A stretch of 54,524 nucleotides of DNA from Sinosporangium album (GCF_900100605.1 NZ_FNCN01000039.1:1-54524), one strand, 5' to 3'; shown: positions 24,335 to 33,430, numbered from the stretch's first letter. Translations and numbers: made by a program. The notes: generated by a model from the letters alone, not told the origin.

Positions 24335-24670
24335 GTCGCCTCCCGCGTCTCTCGTACGGCCGCCGCCGGCCGCAACCTGGTCCGCTGCCGCGTCGCTGCG
24401 CACACGAACCGCAAAGACGCGGTGTGTTCACCAAATACCTATGTGGCGAATATCACAAGGGGGGAGAGGCAAAGTGCTTGCGGGGGTTTGTCCGGCCCTG
24501 GCGGGCCGTGCCGCCGTTTCCCGTCGGGGTTCGGCGGTCCCGGCCGGGTCCCGCCGGCCCGGGCGCGGCCGTTTTCCCGCCGCATCCTCACCCCTTCCCG
24601 CGTATTCCCCGCCCTCATCACATGCCACCGGACGCCACCCGGGCCCTGCGGTGGCTACGATCAAACAGCG
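24335..24670. other. Divergent intergenic region between the EF-G-like gene and pgsA
   Basis: A 336-bp stretch without a gene. An A/T-rich patch at about 24419-24475 probably holds the minus-strand promoter. The plus side ends in a TACGAT -10-like element (24656-24661), 9 bases before the pgsA ATG. Confidence 0.4.
24656..24661 (+). promoter_or_regulatory. -10 element for the pgsA-pimA operon
   Basis: TACGAT ends 9 bases before the ATG at 24671. No ribosome-binding site is present, so the operon message is probably leaderless or nearly so. No clear -35. Confidence 0.35.
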
Positions 24671-25273
24671 ATGCTCAAACTTCTACGCCCCGCCGTGACC
24701 CGGGTCCTGACCCCCCTGGGCAGGGCTCTCGCGCGGTGGGGGATCAGCCCGAACGTGGTCACCACCGTCGGCACCCTGGGCACCGTCGCGTCCGCGCTCT
24801 TCTTCTATCCGCGGGGGCACCTCTTCTGGGGCACGGTGGTCATCACGGTGTTCGTCCTGGCCGACCTGCTCGACGGCGTGCTCGCCCGCATGACGGGCAC
24901 GGACGGCAGCACCTGGGGGGCCTTCCTCGACTCGACACTGGACCGGCTCGGCGACGCGGCGATCTTCTCGGGGCTCATCTTCTACTTCGTCCTGCGCGAC
25001 GACCTGCTTCTCGCCGCTCTCGCGCTGTTCTGCCTGGTCGCCGGGGCGCTCGTCTCCTACGCCAAGGCGCGGGCCGAGGGGCTCGGCATGTCCGCCGACG
25101 TCGGCCTCGCCGAGCGCCCCGAGCGGCTCGTCGTGATCCTCGTCGCGACGGGGCTGTCCGGCCTCGGCGTGCCGTACATCCTCCCCGCGGGCCTCTGGCT
25201 GCTCGCCGCGGCCAGCGCGGTCACGGTGTGCCAGCGCCTGCACCACGTCTACCGTCAGGCGGTGACCCGGTGA
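24671..25273 (+). CDS. pgsA: CDP-alcohol phosphatidyltransferase (phosphatidylinositol-phosphate synthase)
   Basis: A 200-residue integral membrane enzyme with about six helices. The CDP-alcohol phosphotransferase signature is complete: Asp65, Asp68-Gly69, Ala72-Arg73, Gly84, Asp87 and Asp91 in DLLDGVLARMTG and GAFLDSTLDRLGD. Together with the next genes it makes the phosphatidylinositol core of PIMs; in actinobacteria this locus encodes phosphatidylinositol-phosphate synthase (from CDP-diacylglycerol and inositol phosphate) despite the pgsA name. Translationally coupled (GTGA) to the acyltransferase gene. Confidence 0.93.
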   Translation: MLKLLRPAVTRVLTPLGRALARWGISPNVVTTVGTLGTVASALFFYPRGHLFWGTVVITVFVLADLLDGVLARMTGTDGSTWGAFLDSTLDRLGDAAIFSGLIFYFVLRDDLLLAALALFCLVAGALVSYAKARAEGLGMSADVGLAERPERLVVILVATGLSGLGVPYILPAGLWLLAAASAVTVCQRLHHVYRQAVTR

Positions 25274-26181
25274 AACTGCAAGACCGGTTGGTGGCGTCGC
25301 TCTACGCGGTCGCGTGGTTCCTCGTGCCGCGCGTGCCCGAGCGGCTCGCCGCCGCGGTGTTCCGCGTGATCGCCGATGAGATCTGGCGGCGGCGCGGCAA
25401 GCCGGTGCGGCAACTGGAGCGCAACCTCGCGCGGGTGCTGGGCAAGGACCCGGGCGACCCGGCGGTGCGCCGACTGAGCAGGGCGGGACTGCGGTCGTAC
25501 TTCCGGTACTGGATGGAGGTGTTCCGCCTGCCGGCCATGTCCCGCGAACGCATCCTGACGGGCATGCACGTCCAGGGCGAGGACCACATCGTGAAGGCTG
25601 TCGCCTCCGGCCGCGGCATCGTCCTCGCGCTGCCGCACATGGGCAACTGGGACCAGGCCGGGGCGTGGCTGGTGCACTTCGGCCATCCCTTCACGACGGT
25701 GGCCGAACGGCTCAAGCCCGAGTCGCTGTTCGAGCGGTGGCTGGCCTTCCGGCGGAGCCTCGGCATGGAGGTCCTGCCGCTGACCGCCCAGGGCGGCGGC
25801 ACCGCCCACGCCTTCGGCACGCTCGCGCGGCGCCTGCGCGAGGGCGGGGTGGTGTGCTTACCGGCCGACCGCGACCTCACCGACAGCGGCATCGAGGTCG
25901 ATTTCTTCGGGTCGCGCACCCGTATGGTCGCCGGGCCCGCCCTGCTGGCGATCCAGACCGGGGCGTCGATGCACCCGGCGACGCTGTGGTTCGAGGGCGA
26001 CGACTGGGGGCTGCACATCCACCCGGAGATCCCCGTGCCCGAGTACGGCACACGCCAGGAGAAACTGGCGGTGATGGTGCAGGCGATGGCCGACGTGTTC
26101 GCCGAGGGGATCGCCGAGCACCCCGACGATTGGCACATGCTCCAGCGCCTGTGGCTGGACGACCTCCGACCGCGGGCGTGA
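25270..26181 (+). CDS. Phosphatidylinositol mannoside acyltransferase
   Basis: A 303-residue peripheral membrane acyltransferase of the lauroyl/LpxL-like superfamily, equivalent to mycobacterial PatA (Rv2611c). It adds a fatty acid to the mannose that PimA attaches to phosphatidylinositol. The catalytic HxxxxD motif is His123-Asp128 in LPHMGNWDQAG, and PADRDLTDSGIEVDF is the second conserved block. The GTG at 25270 overlaps the pgsA stop (GTGA). In the longer frame the upstream part is only a shadow of pgsA. Confidence 0.93.
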   Translation: MKLQDRLVASLYAVAWFLVPRVPERLAAAVFRVIADEIWRRRGKPVRQLERNLARVLGKDPGDPAVRRLSRAGLRSYFRYWMEVFRLPAMSRERILTGMHVQGEDHIVKAVASGRGIVLALPHMGNWDQAGAWLVHFGHPFTTVAERLKPESLFERWLAFRRSLGMEVLPLTAQGGGTAHAFGTLARRLREGGVVCLPADRDLTDSGIEVDFFGSRTRMVAGPALLAIQTGASMHPATLWFEGDDWGLHIHPEIPVPEYGTRQEKLAVMVQAMADVFAEGIAEHPDDWHMLQRLWLDDLRPRA

Positions 26182-26185
26182 GGAC

Positions 26186-26227
26186 ATGAGGATCAGCGCA
26201 TGAGGATCAGCGCATGAGGATCAGCGC
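26186..26227 (+). repeat. Three tandem 14-bp repeats forming a ladder of mini-ORFs before pimA
   Basis: ATGAGGATCAGCGC occurs three times without gaps (26186, 26200, 26214), and the pimA start at 26228 is a fourth, diverging copy. Each unit opens a five-codon ORF (M-R-I-S-A-stop) whose TGA overlaps the next ATG as ATGA. Each also carries a GAGGA that can act as ribosome-binding site for the next ATG. Confidence 0.85.
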
Positions 26228-27376
26228 ATGAGGATCGGCATCGTCTGCCCCTACACCTGGGAGGTGCCGGGCGGAGTCCAGGCGCACATCCGCGACCTGG
26301 CCGAGGCCCTGGCCCGCGAGGGCCACCACGTGTCGGTGATGGCCCCGGCGGGGGACGACGCCGACCTCCCGCCCTACGTCACCTCGGCGGGGCGGGCCGT
26401 GCCCGTGCCGTACAACGGGTCGGTGGCGCGGCTCGCGTTCGGGTTCCTGTCGGCGGCCCGGGTGCGCCGATGGATCAAGGAGGGCGCCTTCGACGTGCTG
26501 CACGTACACGAGCCCGCGGTGCCCTCCGTCGGCCTGCTGGCCTGCTGGGTGGCGCGCGGGCCCATCGTGGCGACCTTCCACGCCTCCTACCGCCGCTCGC
26601 GGGCGATGTCGGTGGCCGGCCCCATGCTGCAGAGCGCCCTGGAGAAGATCACCGGCCGTATCGCGGTGTCCGACGCGGCGCGCAAGACGCTCGTCGAGCA
26701 TGTCGGGGGCGATGCCGTACTCATCCCGAACGGCGTCGCGGTCGGGCGCTACGAGAGGGCCGAGCCCCTGCCGGGGTGGGGTCCCGACGGCGGCGTCATC
26801 GGATTCCTCGGGCGGATGGACGAGCCCCGCAAGGGGCTTCCCACGCTGCTGTCGGCGTTCCGCCTGCTGGCTCCCGAGCGGCCGGAGGTGCGCTTGCTGA
26901 TCGCGGGCCCCGGCGACGCGGACGAGGTCTACGACCAGGTGCCGCGCGAGTTCAGGGACCGCGTGGGCGTGCTCGGCATGGTGAGCGAGGAGGACAAGGT
27001 CAGGGCCTACCACTCGGTCGACGTCTTCTGCGCCCCGAACCTCGGCGGGGAGAGCTTCGGCATCGTGCTGACGGAGGCGATGTCGGCGGGGGCGCCCATT
27101 CTCGCGAGCGACATCCCGGCGTTCCGCCGCGTCCTCGGCGACGGCCAGGCGGGCATGCTGTTCGCCACGGGCGACGCCCCCGCGCTGGCGCGGGCCGCGG
27201 GCGCGCTCCTCGACGACCCCGGACGCCGCGCGAAGCTGTCGGACGAGGCGCGGCACGCCGTACGGAAGTACGACTGGTCGACGGTGGCGCGCGATGTGGT
27301 CCGCGTGTACGAGACCGTGGTGGGCGGGGCGCCTGTGCGGGTCGAGGACGAGCGGCCGGAGGGGCGGGCGCGGTGA
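26228..27376 (+). CDS. pimA: Phosphatidylinositol alpha-mannosyltransferase
   Basis: A 382-residue GT-B (family GT4) enzyme that transfers mannose from GDP-mannose to position 2 of phosphatidylinositol on the inner face of the membrane, the first step in PIM and lipomannan synthesis. The glycine-rich loop is EVPGGVQAHIRDLAEAL. The nucleotide-sugar side has GFLGRMDEPRKGLPTLL and GGESFGIVLTEAMSAGAP with the Glu-x7-Glu pattern. The ATG at 26228 is the last of four repeated ATGs; its ribosome-binding site lies in the third 14-bp repeat. The stop overlaps the next gene (GTGA). Confidence 0.95.
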   Translation: MRIGIVCPYTWEVPGGVQAHIRDLAEALAREGHHVSVMAPAGDDADLPPYVTSAGRAVPVPYNGSVARLAFGFLSAARVRRWIKEGAFDVLHVHEPAVPSVGLLACWVARGPIVATFHASYRRSRAMSVAGPMLQSALEKITGRIAVSDAARKTLVEHVGGDAVLIPNGVAVGRYERAEPLPGWGPDGGVIGFLGRMDEPRKGLPTLLSAFRLLAPERPEVRLLIAGPGDADEVYDQVPREFRDRVGVLGMVSEEDKVRAYHSVDVFCAPNLGGESFGIVLTEAMSAGAPILASDIPAFRRVLGDGQAGMLFATGDAPALARAAGALLDDPGRRAKLSDEARHAVRKYDWSTVARDVVRVYETVVGGAPVRVEDERPEGRAR

Positions 27377-27915
27377 ACGCGGCCACGGTCCTGCTGGTGG
27401 TGGGCGTCGTCGTGGTGCTCACCGCCGTCTACATCTCCTGGCGGGCGGGGCGCCTCGACCGCATGCACATCCGGCTGGAACTCGCGCGCGAGTCGCTGGA
27501 CGCGGCACTGATCCGCCGCGCCGCGGTCTGCCTGGAGCTCGCCGGGTCGCGTGTCCTCGACCCCGCCACCAGTCTCGTGCTGGCCGCGGCGGCGCACGAG
27601 GCGCGTACGGCCGGGCTGGAGGAGCGCGAACACGCCGAGAGCGACCTGTCGCGCACCGTGAGGGCCGTGGTGGACCAGGAGCGCTTCCGGGAGCGCCTGG
27701 CCGAGGCGCCCGACGGGCCGGCACTGGTGGAGGAGCTGCACGCCGCCGTGGCCAAGGTGGTCTACTCGCGGCGCTTCTACAACAACTCCGTGGGGGTCAC
27801 CCGTACGGCGCAGCGCCGGTGGCTGGCCAGGACGCTGCGGCTGGCGGGGCACACCGAGTATCCGAGGTTCTTCGAGATCGACGACGAGCCGCCGCAGGCG
27901 ATGGCCGCCGAGTGA
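27373..27915 (+). CDS. Membrane-anchored protein of unknown function, LemA-like
   Basis: A 180-residue protein with one N-terminal membrane helix (VLLVVGVVVVLTAVYI) and a helical cytoplasmic or periplasmic body. The stretch VVYSRRFYNNSVGVTRTAQ resembles the ARRYYN motif of LemA-type helical bundles, but I would not call it LemA with certainty. A gene of this kind follows pimA in several actinobacteria. The GTG at 27373 overlaps the pimA stop. The stop codon region is duplicated in 14-bp repeats. Confidence 0.7.
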   Translation: MNAATVLLVVGVVVVLTAVYISWRAGRLDRMHIRLELARESLDAALIRRAAVCLELAGSRVLDPATSLVLAAAAHEARTAGLEEREHAESDLSRTVRAVVDQERFRERLAEAPDGPALVEELHAAVAKVVYSRRFYNNSVGVTRTAQRRWLARTLRLAGHTEYPRFFEIDDEPPQAMAAE

Positions 27916-27942
27916 GACGCGCCGAGTGAGACGCGCCGAGTA
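27907..27942 (+). repeat. 14-bp tandem repeats at the end of the LemA-like gene
   Basis: GCCGAGTGAGACGC occurs twice (27907-27920, 27921-27934), followed by a partial third copy ending in TAG. The first copy contains the gene's TGA, so the stop signal is duplicated. Confidence 0.75.
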
Positions 27943-28046
27943 GGCCGCGGAGGCCCGGCACCGCCGGCACCGCCGACAACACCGCGGGTCCCCGCTCGGC
28001 CGCGTACGCATGTGGGCGAAAAATCCCCTTTTGTGCTGCCGAAATA

Positions 28047-28070
28047 CGTCGATCATTCGATTTGTCGACG
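28047..28070. promoter_or_regulatory. Inverted repeat upstream of the DUF3048 gene
   Basis: CGTCGA (28047-28052) and TCGACG (28065-28070) with a 12-bp spacer, in an A/T-rich stretch about 85 bp before the GTG at 28156. Possible operator or hairpin. Confidence 0.3.
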
Positions 28071-28155
28071 ATCTCCCTCATCAAACGGGAAACTTGCCTC
28101 TTGCGACATGGGTAGGCTTTGGCCCGTTTCCTGGGCAAAGTTGAGGAGTCGTCTC

Positions 28156-29172
28156 GTGCGGGTACCCCGGATCATCGCCATCGCTCTCACCGGCGCTGCC
28201 GTACTCGCGCCCGTCGCGGCCTGCTCCTCCTCCGAGCCCACCGCCCCCGGGAAGATCCCACAGGCGGCTCCCGCCACCCCCGCGCCCACTGTGGAGGCCC
28301 GGCCCGCCCACCCCTTCACCGGCATGCCGTACTCCGGCGAGCCCGGGCCCGTGCTCACCGCCAAGATCGAGAACACGGCGGCCGGCAAACCCCAGATGGG
28401 CCTGCGCAGCGCCGACATCATCTACGTCACCCAGGTGGAGGGCGGGCTCACCCGGCTCATGGCGGTGTTCTCCTCGAAACTGCCCAAGAAGATCGGCCCG
28501 GTGCGCAGCGCCCGCATCTCCGACCTGCACATCATGGCGCAGTACGGCAAACCCGCCTTCTCCTACTCGGGCGTTCAGACGAAGATGATCCCGTTCGTCC
28601 AGCAGGCATCGCTGATCGACGTGTCCGACAGTTCCGCCCCCGGGGCCTACTTCCGCGAACCGGGCCGCTACGCGCCCTACAACCTGTTCGCCACGCCGGA
28701 CAAGCTGCTCGACAACGCCTCCAAGGCGGCGAAGGCCAAGGACATCGGCTTCGTCTTCGGCGACGCGCCGGAAGGGGGCACGCCGAAGAAGTCGTTCTCG
28801 GTGCGCTACCCGGCCGCCCGCTTCACCTTCGGCTGGTCGGAGAAGCAGAAGCGCTGGCTGGTCTGGCAGGACGGCAAGAAGGACGTTGCCGCCGAGGGCG
28901 GGCAGCAGGGGGCGCCGACCATCGTCGTGCAGTACGCCACGACGACGCGGTCGCAGTTCCACGACGTGAACGACAGCTACACGCCGCTGATCCAGACCGT
29001 GGGCAAGGGGCGCGCGGTCGTGCTGCGGGACGGGAAGGCGTACGAAGCGCGTTGGAGCCGGAAGAGCGAGAAGTCGGGCACCGAGTTCACCAGCGAGGCG
29101 GGCGAGCCGATGCCGTTCGCTCCCGGGCAGGTCTGGGTGGTGCTCGCCGCGCCCAAGCCGGTCCAGCCCTGA
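28156..29172 (+). CDS. DUF3048-domain lipoprotein
   Basis: A 338-residue predicted lipoprotein. The signal peptide ends at VAAC with Cys23. The DUF3048 part has ADIIYVTQVEGGLTRLMAVF, KIGPVRSARISDLH and YNLFATPDKL, and the C-terminal region ends in GQVWVVLA. The family (YerB-like) is secreted or anchored in Gram-positive bacteria; its function is unknown. The GTG at 28156 has GAGGAG 8 bases upstream. Single gene, not obviously linked to the PIM or pdx genes. Confidence 0.88.
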   Translation: MRVPRIIAIALTGAAVLAPVAACSSSEPTAPGKIPQAAPATPAPTVEARPAHPFTGMPYSGEPGPVLTAKIENTAAGKPQMGLRSADIIYVTQVEGGLTRLMAVFSSKLPKKIGPVRSARISDLHIMAQYGKPAFSYSGVQTKMIPFVQQASLIDVSDSSAPGAYFREPGRYAPYNLFATPDKLLDNASKAAKAKDIGFVFGDAPEGGTPKKSFSVRYPAARFTFGWSEKQKRWLVWQDGKKDVAAEGGQQGAPTIVVQYATTTRSQFHDVNDSYTPLIQTVGKGRAVVLRDGKAYEARWSRKSEKSGTEFTSEAGEPMPFAPGQVWVVLAAPKPVQP

Positions 29173-29342
29173 CTTCAGCGGTCCGCCTCACGGGGGTATT
29201 GCCTGAATGTCGAAACCGAAGGACAAAACCTGACAAGAGGGTGGGTAGGGGCTTGTCCTGATCAGCACCTACGATGGACATGAGTCGGTACCCCCCATCG
29301 GGCGGCCGATGATCTCTGGTCCAGCCGTCGTGAGGAAAGATC

Positions 29343-30257
29343 GTGTCCAGCAGCAGTCCCGAAGTCCCCGAGACCCCCGTCACCGGAACCGCCCGGGTCA
29401 AGCGTGGAATGGCCGAGATGCTCAAGGGCGGCGTCATCATGGACGTCGTCACCCCTGACCAGGCCAAGATCGCCGAAGACGCCGGCGCGGTCGCCGTCAT
29501 GGCTCTGGAGCGCGTTCCCGCCGACATCCGGGCACAGGGGGGAGTCTCCCGGATGAGCGACCCCGACATGATCGAGGGCATCATCTCCGCCGTGTCCATC
29601 CCGGTCATGGCCAAGGCCCGTATCGGGCACTTCGTCGAGGCCCAGGTCCTCCAGGCCCTCGGCGTGGACTACATCGACGAGTCCGAAGTGCTCACCCCCG
29701 CCGACTACGCCAACCACATCGACAAGTGGCGCTTCACCGTCCCCTTCGTGTGCGGCGCGACCAACCTCGGCGAGGCGCTGCGCCGCATCTCCGAGGGGGC
29801 GGCCATGATCCGCTCCAAGGGCGAGGCCGGCACCGGGGACGTCTCCAACGCCACCACCCACATGCGCAAGATCCTCGGTGAGATCAAGCGGCTGTCCTCC
29901 ATGGCCGAAGACGAGCTCTACGTCGCGGCCAAGGAGCTGCAGGCGCCGTACGAGCTGGTCGCCGAGGTCGCCAAGACCGGCAAGCTGCCCGTCGTGATGT
30001 TCACCGCCGGCGGCATCGCCACGCCGGCCGACGCCGCGATGATGATGCAGCTGGGCGCGGAGGGCGTGTTCGTGGGCTCGGGCATCTTCAAGTCCGGGGA
30101 CCCGGCCAAGCGCGCCGCCGCGATCGTCAAGGCCACCACGTTCTTCGACGACCCCGACGTCCTGGCCAAGGTGTCGCGCGGTCTCGGCGAGGCCATGGTC
30201 GGTATCAACGTCGACGACATCCCCGTGCCGCACCGCCTGGCCGACCGCGGCTGGTAG
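29343..30257 (+). CDS. pdxS: Pyridoxal 5'-phosphate synthase, lyase subunit
   Basis: A 304-residue (beta/alpha)8 barrel that combines ribose 5-phosphate, glyceraldehyde 3-phosphate and PdxT-derived ammonia into PLP. Very strongly conserved: [21 protein letters not shown] at the start, [14 protein letters not shown] with the catalytic Lys, and [20 protein letters not shown] with the phosphate-binding GSGIFKS. The GTG at 29343 follows GAGGAAA. It is ended by a clear terminator and is separated from pdxT by a phosphatase gene. Confidence 0.98.
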   Translation: MSSSSPEVPETPVTGTARVKRGMAEMLKGGVIMDVVTPDQAKIAEDAGAVAVMALERVPADIRAQGGVSRMSDPDMIEGIISAVSIPVMAKARIGHFVEAQVLQALGVDYIDESEVLTPADYANHIDKWRFTVPFVCGATNLGEALRRISEGAAMIRSKGEAGTGDVSNATTHMRKILGEIKRLSSMAEDELYVAAKELQAPYELVAEVAKTGKLPVVMFTAGGIATPADAAMMMQLGAEGVFVGSGIFKSGDPAKRAAAIVKATTFFDDPDVLAKVSRGLGEAMVGINVDDIPVPHRLADRGW

Positions 30258-30290
30258 GTCCTTCACGGCGGTTGACCCGTCTTCCGCCCA

Positions 30291-30322
30291 CGGCGGCCCC
30301 CTATGTGGGGGGCCGCCGTTTT
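30291..30322 (+). terminator. Intrinsic terminator after pdxS
   Basis: An 11-bp perfect stem (30291-30301 with 30308-30318) and 6-nt loop followed by TTTT, about 34 bp after the pdxS stop. A textbook terminator, so pdxT is transcribed separately. Confidence 0.88.
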
Positions 30323-30435
30323 CGTGCGTCCAAAGATCCGGTCCATTTAGCGCATCCGCCATCGCACCGGGCCGCGGGGGCGGGAGCCGTACGGGAAGCT
30401 GCGGGAATCCGTTCCGATCTTCCCGGAGGCCGTCC

Positions 30436-31992
30436 ATGCCCGTGTCGACCAGGCGCTCGTTCCTCACCGCGGCATCCGCGGCCGGGGCGGCCGTGGGGCT
30501 GCCGGGCACGGCGGGGGCCTCCGCCCGACATACCGCGCCCGACCCCTTCACCCTCGGCGTGGCCTCCGGCGACCCCTCACCCGACGGCTTCGTGCTCTGG
30601 ACGCGCCTCGCGCCGACCCCGCTCGCCGCCGACGGCAAGGGCGGCGCCGGAGACCGGCCCGTGCAGGTCGAATGGCGTATCTACGGCGATGAGAAACGCG
30701 CCGCGGAGGTACGGCGCGGCGTCGTCGACGCCTACCCCGCGTGGGCGCACAGCGTTCACGTGGAGGTGTCCGGGCTCCAGCCCAACCGAGACTACTGGTA
30801 CCAGTTCAAATCCGGCGCGCACCTCTCCCCGGTGGGGCGCACCCGTACCGCGCCCGCCCCGGGCGAGACCGGCGCACCCCTCCTCGTCGGAGTCGCCTCG
30901 TGCGCGCACTACGAGGAGGGCTACTTCACCGGCTACCGCAGGCTCGCCGAGGAAGGGCCCGACCTGGTGCTGCATCTCGGCGACTACATCTACGAGCACC
31001 CGCGGACCACCCACGGGGTGCGCCGGCACCTGGGCGGCGAGACCTGGACGCTGGCGGAATACCGGCTGCGCTACGCGCAGTACCGCACCGACCCCGACTT
31101 GCGCGCCGCGCACGCCGCCGCCCCCTGGGCCGTGGTGTGGGACGACCACGAACTGGAGAACAACTGGGCGGGCGCCGGCCAGCGGTGGTACTCCAGGCCC
31201 GGGATCGCCGAGCGGCGGGAGGACGCCTTCCAGGCGTACTACGAGAACATGCCGCTGCGGTCGAGCTCGGTGCCGCGCGGCCCCGACCTGCGGCTCTACC
31301 GCCGTCTCCCCTGGGGGGAGCTGGTCTGCTTCCACCTGATCGACACCAGGCAGTACCGCGACGACCAGACCTGCTTCGGCGACGCCGTCCACTGCGTGGG
31401 CGACGACCCGGCCCGCACGATCATCGGGCGGGAGCAGGAGCGCTGGCTCCTCGACGGGTTCCGCACCTCGCGCGCGCGCTGGGACATCATCGGCCAGCAG
31501 GTGTTCTTCAGCCAGCGCGACCGCGATCCGGGGCCGCGCCGCAAGGTCCGCAGGGACGCCTGGGACGGCTATCCCGCCTCCCGCCTGAGAGTGGCACGGG
31601 GGTGGATCGAGGCGGGTGTGCGCAACACGATCGTGCTCACGGGCGACGCGCATTCGCACTGGGCGTCCGACATCCGGCTCGACTACGACGACCCGGACTC
31701 GCCCGTCATCGGCTCGGAGGTGGTGACGACCTCCATCAGCAGCGGCGGAGACGGGGCCGACAACGTGCCCTCGGTGCATCCGCTGTTCTGGGACAATCCC
31801 CACCTGAAGTTCTACAACGGGCAGCGCGGTTACGCGATGCTGCGAATCGCGCCCGACGCGGTGACCGTGGACTACAAGGTCCTGCCGTACGTCACCACGG
31901 CCGGTGCGCCCGTCCACACCCGCGCCCGGTTCGTGATCAAGGACAGGGTGCCGGGGATGCGCGAGGTGCCGGTCGGCGGCCCGTTGCGATGA
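30436..31992 (+). CDS. PhoD-like secreted alkaline phosphatase/phosphodiesterase
   Basis: A 518-residue enzyme with a twin-arginine signal (STRRSFLTAASAAGAAVGLPG), exported folded with its metals. The PhoD metal-site motifs are HLGDYIYEH, WDDHELENNW and TGDAHSHWASD. The N-terminal PhoD_N beta-domain (ASGDPSPDGFVLWTRL to about 135) is also present. It probably releases phosphate from extracellular esters or wall teichoic acids. The ATG at 30436 follows GGAGG. It lies between pdxS and pdxT, with which it has no known link. No Pho-box was identified upstream. Confidence 0.94.
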   Translation: MPVSTRRSFLTAASAAGAAVGLPGTAGASARHTAPDPFTLGVASGDPSPDGFVLWTRLAPTPLAADGKGGAGDRPVQVEWRIYGDEKRAAEVRRGVVDAYPAWAHSVHVEVSGLQPNRDYWYQFKSGAHLSPVGRTRTAPAPGETGAPLLVGVASCAHYEEGYFTGYRRLAEEGPDLVLHLGDYIYEHPRTTHGVRRHLGGETWTLAEYRLRYAQYRTDPDLRAAHAAAPWAVVWDDHELENNWAGAGQRWYSRPGIAERREDAFQAYYENMPLRSSSVPRGPDLRLYRRLPWGELVCFHLIDTRQYRDDQTCFGDAVHCVGDDPARTIIGREQERWLLDGFRTSRARWDIIGQQVFFSQRDRDPGPRRKVRRDAWDGYPASRLRVARGWIEAGVRNTIVLTGDAHSHWASDIRLDYDDPDSPVIGSEVVTTSISSGGDGADNVPSVHPLFWDNPHLKFYNGQRGYAMLRIAPDAVTVDYKVLPYVTTAGAPVHTRARFVIKDRVPGMREVPVGGPLR

Positions 31993-32022
31993 CGCGCCGC
32001 CGTCTCCTGGGGCAGGGGTGGT

Positions 32023-32052
32023 TTGAGGGGATTTGAAGAGTGGCCATACGCT
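32023..32052 (+). promoter_or_regulatory. Candidate promoter for pdxT
   Basis: TTGAGG (32023-32028) and TACGCT (32047-32052) with an 18-bp spacer, giving a leader of about 28 nt before the GTG at 32087. Confidence 0.5.
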
Positions 32053-32086
32053 AAGGAGGAAATCAGCCCCCTCGGGAAGGACCACT

Positions 32087-32677
32087 GTGACCGCCGCACC
32101 CACCGTCGGCGTGCTCGCCCTCCAAGGCGACGTGCGCGAGCATCTGCACTCACTGGCGGCCACAGGTCTGCGGGCGGTCGGTGTGCGCCGCCAGAGCGAG
32201 CTCGACGCCGTCGACGCGCTGGTGATCCCCGGAGGGGAGTCCACCACCATGTGGAAGCTCGCCGAGGCCTTCGGCATGCTCGAACCCGTGCGCATGCGCA
32301 TCAAGGAGGGCATGCCCGCCTACGGCTCGTGCGCAGGCATGATCATGCTCGCCGACCGCCTCGAGGGCGGCATGGAAGGCCAGCAGACCTTCGGCGGTAT
32401 CGACATGGTAGTGCGGCGCAACGCCTTCGGCCGCCAAGTCGACTCCTTCGAATCAGACCTGGAATTCGCCGGACTCGGCCAGGTCAGAGCGGTCTTCATA
32501 CGAGCGCCCTGGGTCGAGTCGGTGGGAGCGGGCGTTGAGGTGCTGGCTCAGGCCGACGCTGGGGATAGGATCGTGGCGGTCCGTCAGGGGCCGCTGCTCG
32601 CGACGTCCTTCCATCCCGAGTTGACCGGTGAGGGCCGCGTGCACTCATACTTTGCTGAGATGGTGAGGGAGTCCTAG
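32087..32677 (+). CDS. pdxT: Pyridoxal 5'-phosphate synthase, glutaminase subunit
   Basis: A 196-residue class I glutamine amidotransferase that supplies ammonia to PdxS. Motifs: [19 protein letters not shown], the nucleophile elbow YGSCAGM, and [13 protein letters not shown] with the catalytic His and Glu. The GTG at 32087 follows GAAGG at 7-8 bases. It is followed after only 3 bp by yebC, so the two are co-transcribed. Confidence 0.97.
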   Translation: MTAAPTVGVLALQGDVREHLHSLAATGLRAVGVRRQSELDAVDALVIPGGESTTMWKLAEAFGMLEPVRMRIKEGMPAYGSCAGMIMLADRLEGGMEGQQTFGGIDMVVRRNAFGRQVDSFESDLEFAGLGQVRAVFIRAPWVESVGAGVEVLAQADAGDRIVAVRQGPLLATSFHPELTGEGRVHSYFAEMVRES

Positions 32678-32680
32678 GCA

Positions 32681-33430
32681 ATGTCCGGCCACTCCAAATG
32701 GGCGACGACCAAGCACAAGAAGGCCGCGCTCGACGCCAAGCGCGGCAAGTTGTTCGCGAAGCTCATCAAGAACATCGAGGTGGCGGCGCGCACGGGTGGT
32801 CCCGACCCTGACGGCAACCCCACCCTCTACGACGCCATCACCAAGGCGCGCAAGAACTCCGTGCCCCTCGACAACATCGAGCGCGCCCGCAAGCGCGGCG
32901 GCGGCCTCGAAGCCGGCGGCGCCGAGTGGCAGACGATCACGTATGAGGGATACGCGCCGGGAGGCGTCGCCGTACTCATCGAGTGCCTCACCGACAACCG
33001 CAACCGCGCCGCCTCCGAGGTGCGCGTCGCCATGACCCGCAACGGCGGCTCCATGGCAGACCCGGGCTCGGTCTCCTACATGTTCAACCGCAAGGGCGTC
33101 GTGATCGTGCCCAAAGGCGGGCTGAGCGAGGACGACGTGCTCACCGCGGTCCTCGAAGCGGGCGCCGAAGAGGTCAACGACCTCGGCGAATCCTTCGAGG
33201 TCGTCTCCGAGGCGGGCGACCTCATCCCCGTTCGCACCGCCCTTCAGGGCGCCGGCATCGACTACGAGTCGGCCGAGGCGGCGTTCATGCCCTCGCTCTC
33301 CGTCCCGCTCGACGAAGAGGGCGCGAAGAAGGTCTTCCGGCTCATCGAGGCCCTGGAGGACAGCGACGACGTTCAGAACGTCTACGCCAACTTCGACGTC
33401 TCCGACGAGATCCTCGCCAAGCTCGACTAG
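32681..33430 (+). CDS. yebC: YebC/PmpR-family protein
   Basis: A 249-residue protein starting with the family hallmark [32 protein letters not shown]. The central domain contains [22 protein letters not shown]. Long thought to be a transcriptional regulator; more recent work links YebC proteins to translation of difficult sequences. It is often found next to ruvC, as here. The ATG at 32681 follows GGGAG. Confidence 0.96.
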   Translation: MSGHSKWATTKHKKAALDAKRGKLFAKLIKNIEVAARTGGPDPDGNPTLYDAITKARKNSVPLDNIERARKRGGGLEAGGAEWQTITYEGYAPGGVAVLIECLTDNRNRAASEVRVAMTRNGGSMADPGSVSYMFNRKGVVIVPKGGLSEDDVLTAVLEAGAEEVNDLGESFEVVSEAGDLIPVRTALQGAGIDYESAEAAFMPSLSVPLDEEGAKKVFRLIEALEDSDDVQNVYANFDVSDEILAKLD

